From contig JBFWVZ010000002.1 of NCBI GenBank assembly GCA_050246475.1, forward strand, positions 1-64,000: a stretch of DNA of 64,000 bases, read 5' to 3'. The translations under genes and the position numbers were made by a program. Shown piece after piece: positions 51,068 to 59,607 of this stretch (position 1 is its first letter; every line of letters starts with the position of its first letter). Below the pieces are notes generated by a model that was not told where the DNA came from, searched no databases, and saw nothing but the letters and a program-made list of their open reading frames with translations. The DNA comes from CADEEL01 sp050246475. Its GTDB lineage: Bacteria > Pseudomonadota > Alphaproteobacteria > Caulobacterales > Aquidulcibacteraceae.

Positions 51068-52774
51068 TCACATAGCGAAGACATAGACCAAGACAACAAG
51101 GCCCAGCGCGCCGGCGAGCGCGGCGAGCGCGCCGGCGGGGCCGTCCGCGTAGGGCCGGTCGGTTGCGCGGGCAAACGCGGCGAGCGCGCGCGCCGCCCCG
51201 GAGGCGGCCGCGTCGCCGGCTGCTCGAACCCCGCCATAGACCCGCAGCGTCACGATCCCGCACCATCGCGCGATGGCCGCGGCCGGCCCGCGAAGAAAGG
51301 CGTCAACGTCGAGAAGCGCGCGCTTCCTTTGCGTCACGCCAAATCCGATCATGTGCATGAGCCCGGCCGCAAACAGCGCCGCGGCGAAGAATTCGATGCG
51401 CGGCGCCAAACGATCGACCGCGTAGGCGCTGTATGCGACAGGCGCGGGCGGCAGCAGATCGAGCAGCCATCCCGGCGCCAGGCCGACCGTGATGCAGAGA
51501 AATGCGGCGAGCGCCATTGCCTGCAGCGACGCGTAGGAGTGAGCGCGCTCCTCGCGCGGAGCCGTCCGCATGCGTCCAAAGAAAAGCGCAACCGGAAGCC
51601 GCACGGCAGCAAACGCCGCGCAGGCGGCCGATGCGCCAAGCAAAACGAACCAGGCCTCGCGCTGCCCGGCGCTTTCAATCGCTTCGAGCGAAAGTGTGGT
51701 GGAGACGTAACCCGCGAAGCCCGGCGCAGCCGCCGCGGACAAACCCGCGATCGTCGCGAAGAGCGCTGTGAGCGGCATCGCTCGCGCCAAGCCGCCGAGC
51801 GCGGACGCGCTCGTCTCGCCGGTGCGCTCCGCAATGAAGCCGGCGGCGAGCGTCAGCGCGCCATAAGCGAGCGTCGTCGTGAACACGTGCGCGGCGGCGC
51901 CGGCGAGCGAGAGCGGCGCGCCGACGCCGATCGCGGCCACGATCAATCCCATCTGCGCGATGAGACTATAGCCGACAGCGCGGCGGATATCGTCGTCCGC
52001 TAGCGCCATCAATGCGCCGATCACCGCCATCGCGGCGCCGGCCGGCACAAGCAACGCTTCACCGGAAAAGCCGCGCGCGAGCCCGTAGAGCCCCGCTTTC
52101 GCCGCGAACACGGCCAGCGCCGCGGCGCCGATAGAGGATGCGTTGGCCAGCGCATCCTTGAGCCAGACGTGCGCGATGGGCGCGGCCACCTTGATCGCAA
52201 GGCCTGCTAGGAAGAACGCGCCGCCCACTGAATCGGCCGGCAAGCGTGTGAATTCGCTCCCGAAGCCGTCCGCGAGATGAAACGCGACCCCTGCAAGCAG
52301 AAGCAAGCCGCCGAGCCCTTGCCAGATGAAGAAGCGCACGCCCGCGTCGTAGGCCGCGCCGGCTCGCGCGGAGAAGATGATCCACGCGCCCGCGATCGTC
52401 GCCAATTCGATCGCGGCGACGAAGCTGATGAGATCGCCGGCGAACACCGCGGTCATCCCCGCCCCGCCCATCAGCATGATCGCGGCGTCCTCGAGACGGT
52501 GGCCGCGCGCGCCCGAGGCGAGCGCCATCATCACCGCGCCCGCCGCGAACGCCATGCCGAACATTTGCGACATCGCGTCGAGCCGGAGCAACGTAACCTG
52601 CAGGCCGATCTGCGCGGTGCGCGCGTAATCGCCGAACGGCGGCGAGAGAATGAGCCAGAGGCTCAACGCCGCCGCCGTGACCATGATCGGCACGCGCGAG
52701 ATCCGGGGCGACGCGAACACCGCGACAGCAGCCAGAATGAGGGCGAAGCCGGGGTTAGCGGTCAGCGTCAGCAT
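51068..52774 (-). CDS. Mrp-type antiporter D subunit (proton-conducting, third paralogue)
   Basis: A 568-residue, about 14-TM protein of the NuoL/M/N-MrpD family. It keeps the key channel residues: Glu123 in TM5 (FVAAIELATIAG), Lys195 in TM7 (LAIKVAAPIAHVWL) and Lys226 in TM8 (FAAKAGLYGLAR). It should therefore be able to move protons or sodium. It is the last gene of the operon; its ATG lies 20 bases inside the small membrane protein gene. It is longer than the other two D-type proteins. Confidence 0.85.
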   Translation of the reverse strand: MLTLTANPGFALILAAVAVFASPRISRVPIMVTAAALSLWLILSPPFGDYARTAQIGLQVTLLRLDAMSQMFGMAFAAGAVMMALASGARGHRLEDAAIMLMGGAGMTAVFAGDLISFVAAIELATIAGAWIIFSARAGAAYDAGVRFFIWQGLGGLLLLAGVAFHLADGFGSEFTRLPADSVGGAFFLAGLAIKVAAPIAHVWLKDALANASSIGAAALAVFAAKAGLYGLARGFSGEALLVPAGAAMAVIGALMALADDDIRRAVGYSLIAQMGLIVAAIGVGAPLSLAGAAAHVFTTTLAYGALTLAAGFIAERTGETSASALGGLARAMPLTALFATIAGLSAAAAPGFAGYVSTTLSLEAIESAGQREAWFVLLGASAACAAFAAVRLPVALFFGRMRTAPREERAHSYASLQAMALAAFLCITVGLAPGWLLDLLPPAPVAYSAYAVDRLAPRIEFFAAALFAAGLMHMIGFGVTQRKRALLDVDAFLRGPAAAIARWCGIVTLRVYGGVRAAGDAAASGAARALAAFARATDRPYADGPAGALAALAGALGLVVLVYVFAM

Positions 52775-53033
52775 GATAGTTTCTCATGCGCGCACGACGC
52801 GGGCCCCGGCCCAGCACGATGCGCAGCAAGCGCGCGATGGCCATCGCCGCGACGACGGCAAACGCGGCGAAACCCGCCATGAAGCCCGGCTGCGCTTCAA
52901 TGACGTCAAGCAGAGGCCGCCGCAGCACGAACGCGTCGAGTGCGATCGCAATGGCGGTAATGCCCGCAAGCGCGGCCAGCGCGACGCCCGTGAGCCTGCG
53001 CGCGTACCAGGGGCTTTCTTCGGGCCGGCTCAT
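52755..53033 (-). CDS. Small two-TM membrane protein of the Mrp-like operon
   Basis: The product is 92 residues with two hydrophobic segments (about 16-34 and 50-71) and a basic C-terminus. No recognised family. ATG 53033 overlaps the stop of the previous D subunit, and its own 3' end overlaps the start of the next, so it is probably an accessory part of the complex. Confidence 0.7.
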   Translation of the reverse strand: MSRPEESPWYARRLTGVALAALAGITAIAIALDAFVLRRPLLDVIEAQPGFMAGFAAFAVVAAMAIARLLRIVLGRGPRRARMRNYHADADR

Positions 53034-54493
53034 GGCGCACCCCACAATTGCGCGAGGAATTGCGCGAGCGGATCCACGACGAAGATGAGTGATGCTGTCG
53101 CCGCCGCGGTCAACACCACCGGCGCGACAAGCCCGATGGAAGCGCCGTCGGGGCGGCGGAACGGATCCTCTGGCGCCGCGCCGACCAGCGCCTTTGCCGC
53201 GAGCGGCGCGAAGCAGGCGAACGCCGCGATGGCGCCAAGCGCGGCAAGGCCGCCTGCCCAGATAGCGTGGCCTTCCGCGGAAGCGGTCATCAGCCAAAGC
53301 CTCGGCCACGCGCCAGCCAATGGCGGCAAGCCGATAATCCCCGCCGCACCGATGGCGACGGCGGCGAACGTCCACGGCATGACGCGCCCGAGGCCGGTGA
53401 AGGTGTTGACCGTCAGCCGCCCGGTCGCTGCCTCGACGTTTGCAAACGCCATGATGAGCGTGAGCGCGCCCGCCGATTGCGCGATCAATTGCAGGATCGC
53501 GGCGAAATAGCTTGGCGGCGCGGCCAGCATCGCGCCCGCGATCACAGCGGCGTTCTGCGCCACCATCGCGTAGGCCATGCGTGCGCGGATATCGCTCTTG
53601 CCCAGCGCGTTGAGCGCCGCGACGCACATCGTCGCGCCCGCGAGCGCGAGCAGCAGGCGGGCGGCCGTTTGGGCTTCGCTCATCGCCGGGCCGAACACGT
53701 AGAGCGTCGTCTTCAAGATTCCGATCGCGCCCGCCGGCAGCACGGCCAACGCCTGCACCGTCGCGATTGCAGGGAACGAGGCCTGAGAGCCCTCCGGCAG
53801 CCAGCGATGGACGGGCGGGAGCGCGGCCTTGGCGAACCCGAACACGAAGAGCGCGAGCAGCACGTCCGCGATGATCGGCGTGGCGTGCCCCGCAAGCACG
53901 CCGCCCGCGCGGAACGTCACGTCGCCTGCGAGCGCATAAGTCCACACGATCGCGGGCAAAAGGAGCGCGATCGAGGCGCCGAGCAGCATCGAGAGATGAA
54001 GCCGCGCCGCTCGCCTTGCGCGCTCGTCGCCCGCGTGTGCGATGAGCGGCGCGCTCGCAAGGGTGAGCCCCTGGTAGAAGACGAAAAGCGCGAAGAGGTT
54101 CGCGGAGAACGCGACGCCCATTGTCATAAAGGCGCAGAGCGCGATGAACGCCTGCATGCGTCCGGGCGTGGGGTCGCGCGCCGCACGCAGCCACGCGGCG
54201 GTGTGGAGCGCGTGCAATGCGCCCAGCACGCTGAGCGCGGCCGCGGCGGCCGCGCCGAGCGGCTCGAGCGCCAACGCGAAGGCCACATCGGGCAGTGGGC
54301 GCGCCAGCACGATCGTTGCATCCGCGCCGCGCGCGGCGGCGAAAGCGAGGGCCACGCACGCCCCCGCCTGCGCCAGCGCGAGCAACACGTTGAGCGCGTC
54401 GCGCAAGCCGGGCGGCCGCGGAAGGAACGCCGATAGCGCCGCGCGCAGCAAGGGCGCGCCGAACGCGATCAAGAAGAGCGACGCAACGCTCAT
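53030..54493 (-). CDS. Mrp-type antiporter D-like subunit (second paralogue)
   Basis: A 487-residue polytopic protein. Lys222 in TM7 is kept (FAKAALPPVHRWLPEG), but the TM5 glutamate position is Gln141 (FVFYQGLTLAS). Half of the usual Glu-Lys pair is thus lost. The start overlaps the first D-like gene as ATGA. It may be a structural or partly active antiporter module. Confidence 0.82.
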   Translation of the reverse strand: MSVASLFLIAFGAPLLRAALSAFLPRPPGLRDALNVLLALAQAGACVALAFAAARGADATIVLARPLPDVAFALALEPLGAAAAAALSVLGALHALHTAAWLRAARDPTPGRMQAFIALCAFMTMGVAFSANLFALFVFYQGLTLASAPLIAHAGDERARRAARLHLSMLLGASIALLLPAIVWTYALAGDVTFRAGGVLAGHATPIIADVLLALFVFGFAKAALPPVHRWLPEGSQASFPAIATVQALAVLPAGAIGILKTTLYVFGPAMSEAQTAARLLLALAGATMCVAALNALGKSDIRARMAYAMVAQNAAVIAGAMLAAPPSYFAAILQLIAQSAGALTLIMAFANVEAATGRLTVNTFTGLGRVMPWTFAAVAIGAAGIIGLPPLAGAWPRLWLMTASAEGHAIWAGGLAALGAIAAFACFAPLAAKALVGAAPEDPFRRPDGASIGLVAPVVLTAAATASLIFVVDPLAQFLAQLWGAP

Positions 54494-55938
54494 GGCGCGA
54501 CGCCCGCCAACAGCTCGCCCGCCAGGCTCGCGACGCGCCACAGCCATGAGGCGTCGAAGCCGAGGCCAATGGCGCCCGCGATCGCGGCGGCGTGCAGCGG
54601 CGCGAGCGAGACGCGCCAGGGATCGCGCTCCAGCTCCACGCCGCGGCGCGCATAGAGACGCTCGATCAGACGCCCGCCATAGAACACCGCCGCGAGCGAA
54701 GCCGCGATGATCACGCCGGCGGCCCACCACCATGCGACACTCAGCGACGCTTCGATCAGACGCCAGCGGCTCAGGAAGCCGATCGTCAGGGGCGCGCCGA
54801 TCAGCGAAAGCGCCCCGATGCTCATCGCGGCGCCCGCAAGCGGCGCGCGCCGGGCGAAACCATCGAGCGCCGCAAGCGGCGCGCGGCCTTCGATGACGGC
54901 CGCGCCGCCGAGCAAGCCGAGCGCGATCAGCGATTGCGCCGCCACGTGCATGAGCGCCGCGGCGTGGCCCGCCGGCGAAGCAAACGAGAGCGCGATCAGA
55001 ACCATTCCAGTCTGCGCGGCGCCCGCATAGGCGACGAGGCGGCGAAGATCGCTTGCGCCGATGGCTTGAATCGAGCCGATGGCGACGCTGGCTGCGCCGA
55101 GCGCCGCCAGAGCGGCGCTCACGCCGCGCGCAAGGCCCGCATCGCCGAGATCGGCGGCAAGCGCCAAGCGCGCTACGACGATGAGCGCCGCGATCGCGCC
55201 CGCGCTCGCCCAGGCAAGAGAAGCGATCCGCGCGCCGCGCGAGAACGCCGCCGCCATCCAAAGATTGAGCGGCGCGGCGCCGGCCAGCGCGCAAGCGCCG
55301 CCGATCATCAGCGCAAAGCCCGCCGCAAACGAACGCGCCCGCGCGCCCTCCCCGGCGACGGCCGCGATCTCGGCCAGATCGAACGTTCCCGCGGCATTGA
55401 ACACGAGCGCGGCGCCAAGCGCAAAGGCGAGGACGGCGGCGGCGCACCATGTCAGCATCCGCAGCGAAGCCGAGAGCGCCGCGCGATCACGCTCCGCGCC
55501 AAGCGCCGTCATCGCGCACGACGCAATCGCTCCGACGGACAAGAAGACGAAGAGCGACAAGAGATCGTTGGCCAGGAGCGCGCCCAGCCAGCCGAAGCAA
55601 GCCAGTTCGAGGAGCGCGATCATGTGCGCGGCCGCGCCGGCGCCGGCGTCCGCGCGAGCCAGATGCCCGCACGCCAGCACGCACGCAGCGCCGGCAATCG
55701 CCACGATCGGCGCCGCGGCTACAGCAATGGCGTCAACGTGCAGCCCGAACGGCGCGGCGCTGAAGCGCGGGCTCAGCAGAAGCGAGGCGCCCGCCGCGGC
55801 GAGCGAAAGCATGCTCGCGACCAGCCACGCCGCGCGATGCCGTTGCAGCGCAAACGCGAGTGCGGCGGCGATCAGCGGCGCGAACACAAGGATTGCGGAG
55901 GCGCTCGCCCGCGCCGCGGCGGCGGCTTCCGCGATCAT
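54490..55938 (-). CDS. Mrp-type antiporter D-like subunit (first paralogue, degenerate)
   Basis: A 482-residue polytopic protein of the same family (NDLLSLFVFLSVGAIASCAM, then SFAAGFALMIGG...APLNLWMAAAF). Both main ionisable positions are lost: Ser134 stands where TM5 Glu is expected and Leu218 where TM7 Lys is expected, judged by the spacing to the conserved Trp. It therefore looks unable to pump by the standard mechanism. The ATG overlaps the MnhC-like stop. Confidence 0.8.
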   Translation of the reverse strand: MIAEAAAAARASASAILVFAPLIAAALAFALQRHRAAWLVASMLSLAAAGASLLLSPRFSAAPFGLHVDAIAVAAAPIVAIAGAACVLACGHLARADAGAGAAAHMIALLELACFGWLGALLANDLLSLFVFLSVGAIASCAMTALGAERDRAALSASLRMLTWCAAAVLAFALGAALVFNAAGTFDLAEIAAVAGEGARARSFAAGFALMIGGACALAGAAPLNLWMAAAFSRGARIASLAWASAGAIAALIVVARLALAADLGDAGLARGVSAALAALGAASVAIGSIQAIGASDLRRLVAYAGAAQTGMVLIALSFASPAGHAAALMHVAAQSLIALGLLGGAAVIEGRAPLAALDGFARRAPLAGAAMSIGALSLIGAPLTIGFLSRWRLIEASLSVAWWWAAGVIIAASLAAVFYGGRLIERLYARRGVELERDPWRVSLAPLHAAAIAGAIGLGFDASWLWRVASLAGELLAGVAP

Positions 55939-56237
55939 GGTTCTAGTTCGTCCGCGCTGTCGCTCGCGGCGTATTCGGCTGGATCGGCGCTTCCATATGC
56001 CTCCGAGGCGCGCGCCGCGATCGCGGCGCCGAGCAACACAGCGCCGGTTGCAGCCGCAAGCACGGCCAACGCAAGCACGGGCGCGCCCAGAGCCGTAATC
56101 GCAAGCGCGGCGCCGGCATGGGCAATCACCAAACCAGCGACGCGTTTGACGCCGGCCGCGGCGGTGAACGCTACGGCCACGCCGATCAGCGCCGCGATCA
56201 CGCCTGCCGCGAACAGATATGGCGCCGCGCTTATCAC
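55935..56237 (-). CDS. mnhC: Mrp antiporter subunit C-like (NuoK-like)
   Basis: The product is 100 residues with three TM helices (about 4-24, 30-50, 53-77) and an acidic tail, the size and topology of MrpC/NuoK. Its place between the B-like and D-like genes supports the assignment more than any motif. The GTG start at 56237 overlaps the upstream stop (GTGA). Confidence 0.68.
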   Translation of the reverse strand: MISAAPYLFAAGVIAALIGVAVAFTAAAGVKRVAGLVIAHAGAALAITALGAPVLALAVLAAATGAVLLGAAIAARASEAYGSADPAEYAASDSADELEP

Positions 56238-56614
56238 CAATCGCCGTCCGGCAGATCATGCGCGCGCCCAGCGAAAGCGAGCAGAGCGAGCGCGAACGCG
56301 GCGCCGATCAGCAAGTACGCGCCGAGCGGGGCGAGAAACGGCGGGGGCGCGTGGCCGCCGAACGCGGCGGCGGCCGATAAAAGCGCCAGCGCGGCGCCGG
56401 CAAAGGCGGCCAGACGCAACGCGAAGGGCGGCAGCGCGCGCTTCGTCGCCTCAACACCGAACACAAGCGCATGCAGGAAGATGGCGAGAGCGGCGAGCGC
56501 GCCGCCCGCCAGCGCGCCGCCGCCGAAGAGCGCGAGATGGAGCGCAAACAACAGCGCGAACGGCAGGGCCGTCTTCGCCGCCGCGCGTACGATCACATGC
56601 CTCGCATCGCGCAT
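56234..56614 (-). CDS. mnhB: Mrp antiporter subunit B-like
   Basis: A 126-residue protein with four TM helices. LPFALLFALHLALFGGGALAGGALAALAIF resembles the MrpB signature in which a polar H-N-x-P is followed by GGGF-x-GG, though the first part is altered. ATG 56614 is two bases after the preceding stop. It would form part of the membrane core of the Mrp-like complex. Confidence 0.75.
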   Translation of the reverse strand: MRDARHVIVRAAAKTALPFALLFALHLALFGGGALAGGALAALAIFLHALVFGVEATKRALPPFALRLAAFAGAALALLSAAAAFGGHAPPPFLAPLGAYLLIGAAFALALLAFAGRAHDLPDGDW

Positions 56615-56615
56615 C

Positions 56616-57107
56616 TCAATCGTCCGCTTCGGTGCGGCGGAGTGCGAAGAGGCCGCGCTGACCGAAGCCGAGCAGCGCGAACGCGCCGACGGCGCCGGCA
56701 AAAGCGATGAGCGCGGCCAGAACATCGACGCTCTGTATGAGAGCCTCCGCGTCAAGCTGCGGCGCGGGGGCGATTTCCGGGGCGGCCCATAGAATGGCCG
56801 CGCCCGCGAGCGCCGCGGCGATCGCGCCCGGCAGCGCGCGCGTGAGGCGGATGGCGCGCGCGGGACGCGCGCTCAGCAAGGCCGCGCCAAAAAGCGCGAC
56901 AGACGCCAGCGCGCCGAGCACGGCCAGCATCAGGGCGACGGGCGGCGCTGAAAGCAGCAGCGCGGCGAGCGCGGCGGCGCAAAACACGATGAGCACAAAC
57001 GCCCCAATCGGAAAGAATGGACGCATGAGCGCCGCACCAAGCGCGGCTGCAATGAAGAGCGCCGCGGCGGCCAGCGCGAGCCAAGGCGCGAAAGCGGCAA
57101 AGCTCAT
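56616..57107 (-). CDS. DUF4040-like subunit (MrpA C-terminal / MbhDE-like)
   Basis: The product is 163 residues with about five TM helices. The segment SAPPVALMLAVLGALASVALFGAALL resembles the DUF4040 core (usually APDVALT...) of the MrpA C-terminal part, and the second half would match the MbhE-like extension. There is no NuoL-like N-terminal part, so MrpA exists here only as this separate small subunit, as in archaeal Mbh operons. The start overlaps the mnhG stop. Confidence 0.68.
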   Translation of the reverse strand: MSFAAFAPWLALAAAALFIAAALGAALMRPFFPIGAFVLIVFCAAALAALLLSAPPVALMLAVLGALASVALFGAALLSARPARAIRLTRALPGAIAAALAGAAILWAAPEIAPAPQLDAEALIQSVDVLAALIAFAGAVGAFALLGFGQRGLFALRRTEADD

Positions 57108-57454
57108 GGCGCGCGCTCTCCTGGACGCGGCGCTGTATAGGCGCCCGAGAGCGGCGCCAGACCCGCGCCGTGCGCCGCGCTCGCCAGCATGTGCGCGGCA
57201 GCGGGAGCAAGCGCGGCCCAGAGCGCGCCGAGCACGACGAGGCGCAGCGCCGTCTGCCAATCCCAGGCGGCGAGCGCGAGGCCCGCAAGGATCGCGGCGG
57301 CGCCGAGGAGATCTCCCGCCGCGTTCGCGTGCAGGCGCGTGTAGAAATCGGGGAAGCGCAGCAGCCCCGCAGCGCTCACGATCAGCGCGACGACGCCCGC
57401 GCCGATCAGCGCGCCGGAGAGCGCCAGACGCACGATATCGCCCACCTCATTCAC
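57104..57454 (-). CDS. mnhG: Mrp antiporter subunit G
   Basis: The product is 116 residues with three TM helices and the MrpG motif LLRFPDFYTRLHANAAGDLLG. The clearest family marker in the operon along with subunits E and F. It overlaps mnhF and the DUF4040-like gene by four bases each. Confidence 0.9.
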   Translation of the reverse strand: MNEVGDIVRLALSGALIGAGVVALIVSAAGLLRFPDFYTRLHANAAGDLLGAAAILAGLALAAWDWQTALRLVVLGALWAALAPAAAHMLASAAHGAGLAPLSGAYTAPRPGERAP

Positions 57455-57750
57455 GCTGCGCGCTCCGGCTGTGCGAGCGGCGCCTGCAGCGTTCGATAGC
57501 GCAGGAACTTGAGCGCCGCCGCGACGACGACGAATTCCGCGAACAAGAGCGCGATGGCCGCATCGATCCAGGCGCGTGCGCCAAACGCCACCGCCGCGAT
57601 CGCAATCAGCAAGGCGGCGCGCATCGCGAACGCGTGCGCGGCAAGCATACGGTCATGGAGCGTCGGACCGAGAAATCCGCGCAACAGAATAAGCGCGAGC
57701 GCAACGAGCACTCCCACGCCGGCGCCAGCGAAGACGAGCGGCGCGATCAT
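57451..57750 (-). CDS. mnhF: Mrp antiporter subunit F
   Basis: A 99-residue, three-TM protein. LRGFLGPTLHDRMLAAHAF corresponds to the MrpF signature (RGPTxxDRxxA), and WIDAAIALLFAEFVVVAAALKFL to its C-terminal helix. Start and stop overlap mnhE and mnhG. Confidence 0.88.
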   Translation of the reverse strand: MIAPLVFAGAGVGVLVALALILLRGFLGPTLHDRMLAAHAFAMRAALLIAIAAVAFGARAWIDAAIALLFAEFVVVAAALKFLRYRTLQAPLAQPERAA

Positions 57751-58226
57751 TGCGCATCTCTCCCGCCCGCGGCGGCGTTCGCGCCGGTTTCAAGCGCGGC
57801 GAGCGCGCGCGCATCAAGCGCGTCTTCCTGCATCAGGTGCGCGAAGAGCCCTTCCGCATCGGTCTCGACGACGATTGCGGCGGCGGCCGAGGTCAACGCG
57901 TTGGCGAAGGTCGCGCGGGAGAACCCGTCGCTCGTGCGCGCGCGAATGCGCAGCAATTCCGGCTTGAGCGTCACGTCCGCGGCCAATGCGGCGCGCAGCA
58001 CGCGCGCGGATTCACTCATCGCAGCAGGCAATCGGGCGAAGAAGAACGCAATGAGCCAAGGCGCGCGCGCAAGCGGTGCGCTCTCGCGGTCGGCCTGCGT
58101 CAAGCGAAGGCCCAAGGCGCACGCTACGGCGATCGAAACACCGCCAAGCACGATCCCCTCGCCGCCTGGCGCAAGGGCGTACCAAAACGCTGTAAGGCCA
58201 ACGAGCGACGCGGCGGCGTAAATCAT
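57747..58226 (-). CDS. mnhE: Mrp antiporter subunit E
   Basis: The product is 159 residues: N-terminal TM helices, then the cytosolic domain with VLRAALAADVTLKPELLRI, RATFANALTSA and EDALDARAL, which parallels the MrpE layout. AGGGG lies five bases before the ATG. It is the first gene of the ten-gene operon. Confidence 0.86.
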   Translation of the reverse strand: MIYAAASLVGLTAFWYALAPGGEGIVLGGVSIAVACALGLRLTQADRESAPLARAPWLIAFFFARLPAAMSESARVLRAALAADVTLKPELLRIRARTSDGFSRATFANALTSAAAAIVVETDAEGLFAHLMQEDALDARALAALETGANAAAGGRDAQ

Positions 58227-58271
58227 CGCGACCCCTGAGGGGCACGCGATCCGCGCCCACCCGAGTCGTCT

Positions 58272-58292
58272 TAATCGCGTCGGCTGCGATTA
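58272..58292. promoter_or_regulatory. Inverted repeat upstream of the Mrp-like operon
   Basis: TAATCGC and GCGATTA form a perfect 7-bp dyad with a seven-base centre, 46 bases upstream of mnhE and 14 after the DUF2336 stop. Without a T-run it looks more like an operator than a terminator. Confidence 0.38.
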
Positions 58293-58305
58293 GCCAGCGC
58301 GCGCG

Positions 58306-59514
58306 CTAGCGCCTGAGAAGCAACGCGGCGTTGCGCTGCGCGGGCAGAAAATCGATCTCGTCGCCGATGTCATCGTCGAGCAATTGAATGCCGGCCGCGG
58401 CATCGGCGCTGAACGACCAATTCCAGTAACGCAGAACGGTTTGCGCCTTGGCTGTGGACAACATTTCAAACGCCATCATCGTGCGCCCATAGGCGGTGTC
58501 TGGATTGTCGGCGTCGCCCAACGGACGGCGCAGCCCTTTCCAGATCGATGTCACGAAATTGCGCTTGAGCCCTGTCGCCTTCGCGAGCACGGCGATGGGT
58601 TCGCCGCCCGGATCGGAGAAAATCTGCACCGCCGTCTGCGGCTTCACCCCGGCCAGGTGGGCGATTTCGTTCATCAACTGCGTGTCGAGCCCGGCCTCGG
58701 CGCGCAGCGCGGCGCCCTCGAGGGAGCCGTGAACGCTGCGGGTCGCTGCCTCACGGTTGCGCTGGCGCCGTTCTATGAGCTGCAGCGCCTTGCGCGTCTC
58801 CGCATCGGCCCAGCCTTCCTGCGCCGCGAGCGCGAAGACCTCGCCAAGGCTTTCGATCAGCACGGAGCGGTCCACCGGATAGCGCTTGAGGATCGCGTGG
58901 CGCGCCTCAGCCCCGCACCACCAGAATAGGACAAGCGCCTGCGTCGGCCTCAGTTCCGGGCGCGCAATGAGCGGTGCGCACAAGGCCGGGGCGGCGCGCG
59001 AACGCGCCACCGCCATATCGACGGCTTGAGCGGAGAAGCGTGCGCCGGAATTCTTCAGCAGCGTTTCGATGACCGGCGTCTCGTTGGTCTGCACCAGAGC
59101 GTCAACCACGGCCTCCGAGAGCGTCTTTCGCCGCGCGATCGCGTGCCAATGCGCGGCCACGCCGGCCCTGACCGTCGCGATCAGGTCGGAATCGTCGAAG
59201 CCGATGCCGTCCACGATCAGAGGTTGCGAAACGTTGATGTCGTCGCGCGCCAAATAGCGCAGCAGAGCCTTTGGCGCGTCGTGAATGGCGGCCAGCCCGA
59301 GCGCGACCCTTGCGCGCAAATCCGCGCGGCTCGTGCGCAGAAGGCCGACAAGGATGTCGGCCGCCAGCTGGCGCTCATAGGGGGGAATGCGGCTCGTGGG
59401 CCAGCAGACCAGCTCTCCGAGCCGGTTCACGATGGCCGTGCGCGCCTCCATGCGGAGCGCATCGCTGAGCTCCAGAGGCGCCGGTTCGGCGCGGGCTTCG
59501 GCCTGAGTCGTCAT
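58306..59514 (-). CDS. DUF2336-domain protein
   Basis: A 402-residue helical protein built from HEAT-like repeats (GELVCWPTSRIPPYERQLAADILVGLLRTS, DALVQTNETPVIETLLKNSGARFS), characteristic of DUF2336. It is larger than the member at 39236 and has a C-terminal GLKRNFVTSIWKGLRRPLGD region with W-rich ending. Function unknown. Not clearly co-transcribed with the Mrp-like genes 80 bases downstream, given the inverted repeat between them. Confidence 0.8.
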   Translation of the reverse strand: MTTQAEARAEPAPLELSDALRMEARTAIVNRLGELVCWPTSRIPPYERQLAADILVGLLRTSRADLRARVALGLAAIHDAPKALLRYLARDDINVSQPLIVDGIGFDDSDLIATVRAGVAAHWHAIARRKTLSEAVVDALVQTNETPVIETLLKNSGARFSAQAVDMAVARSRAAPALCAPLIARPELRPTQALVLFWWCGAEARHAILKRYPVDRSVLIESLGEVFALAAQEGWADAETRKALQLIERRQRNREAATRSVHGSLEGAALRAEAGLDTQLMNEIAHLAGVKPQTAVQIFSDPGGEPIAVLAKATGLKRNFVTSIWKGLRRPLGDADNPDTAYGRTMMAFEMLSTAKAQTVLRYWNWSFSADAAAGIQLLDDDIGDEIDFLPAQRNAALLLRR

Positions 59515-59607
59515 AAGCGGTTCAAGGGGAGCACGCGGCCCGTTAATCTGGCGTCAATCGCGTTCGGCGGATCGATCGCGGCAGGCAGCGCGCGAGGACC
59601 AGTCACG

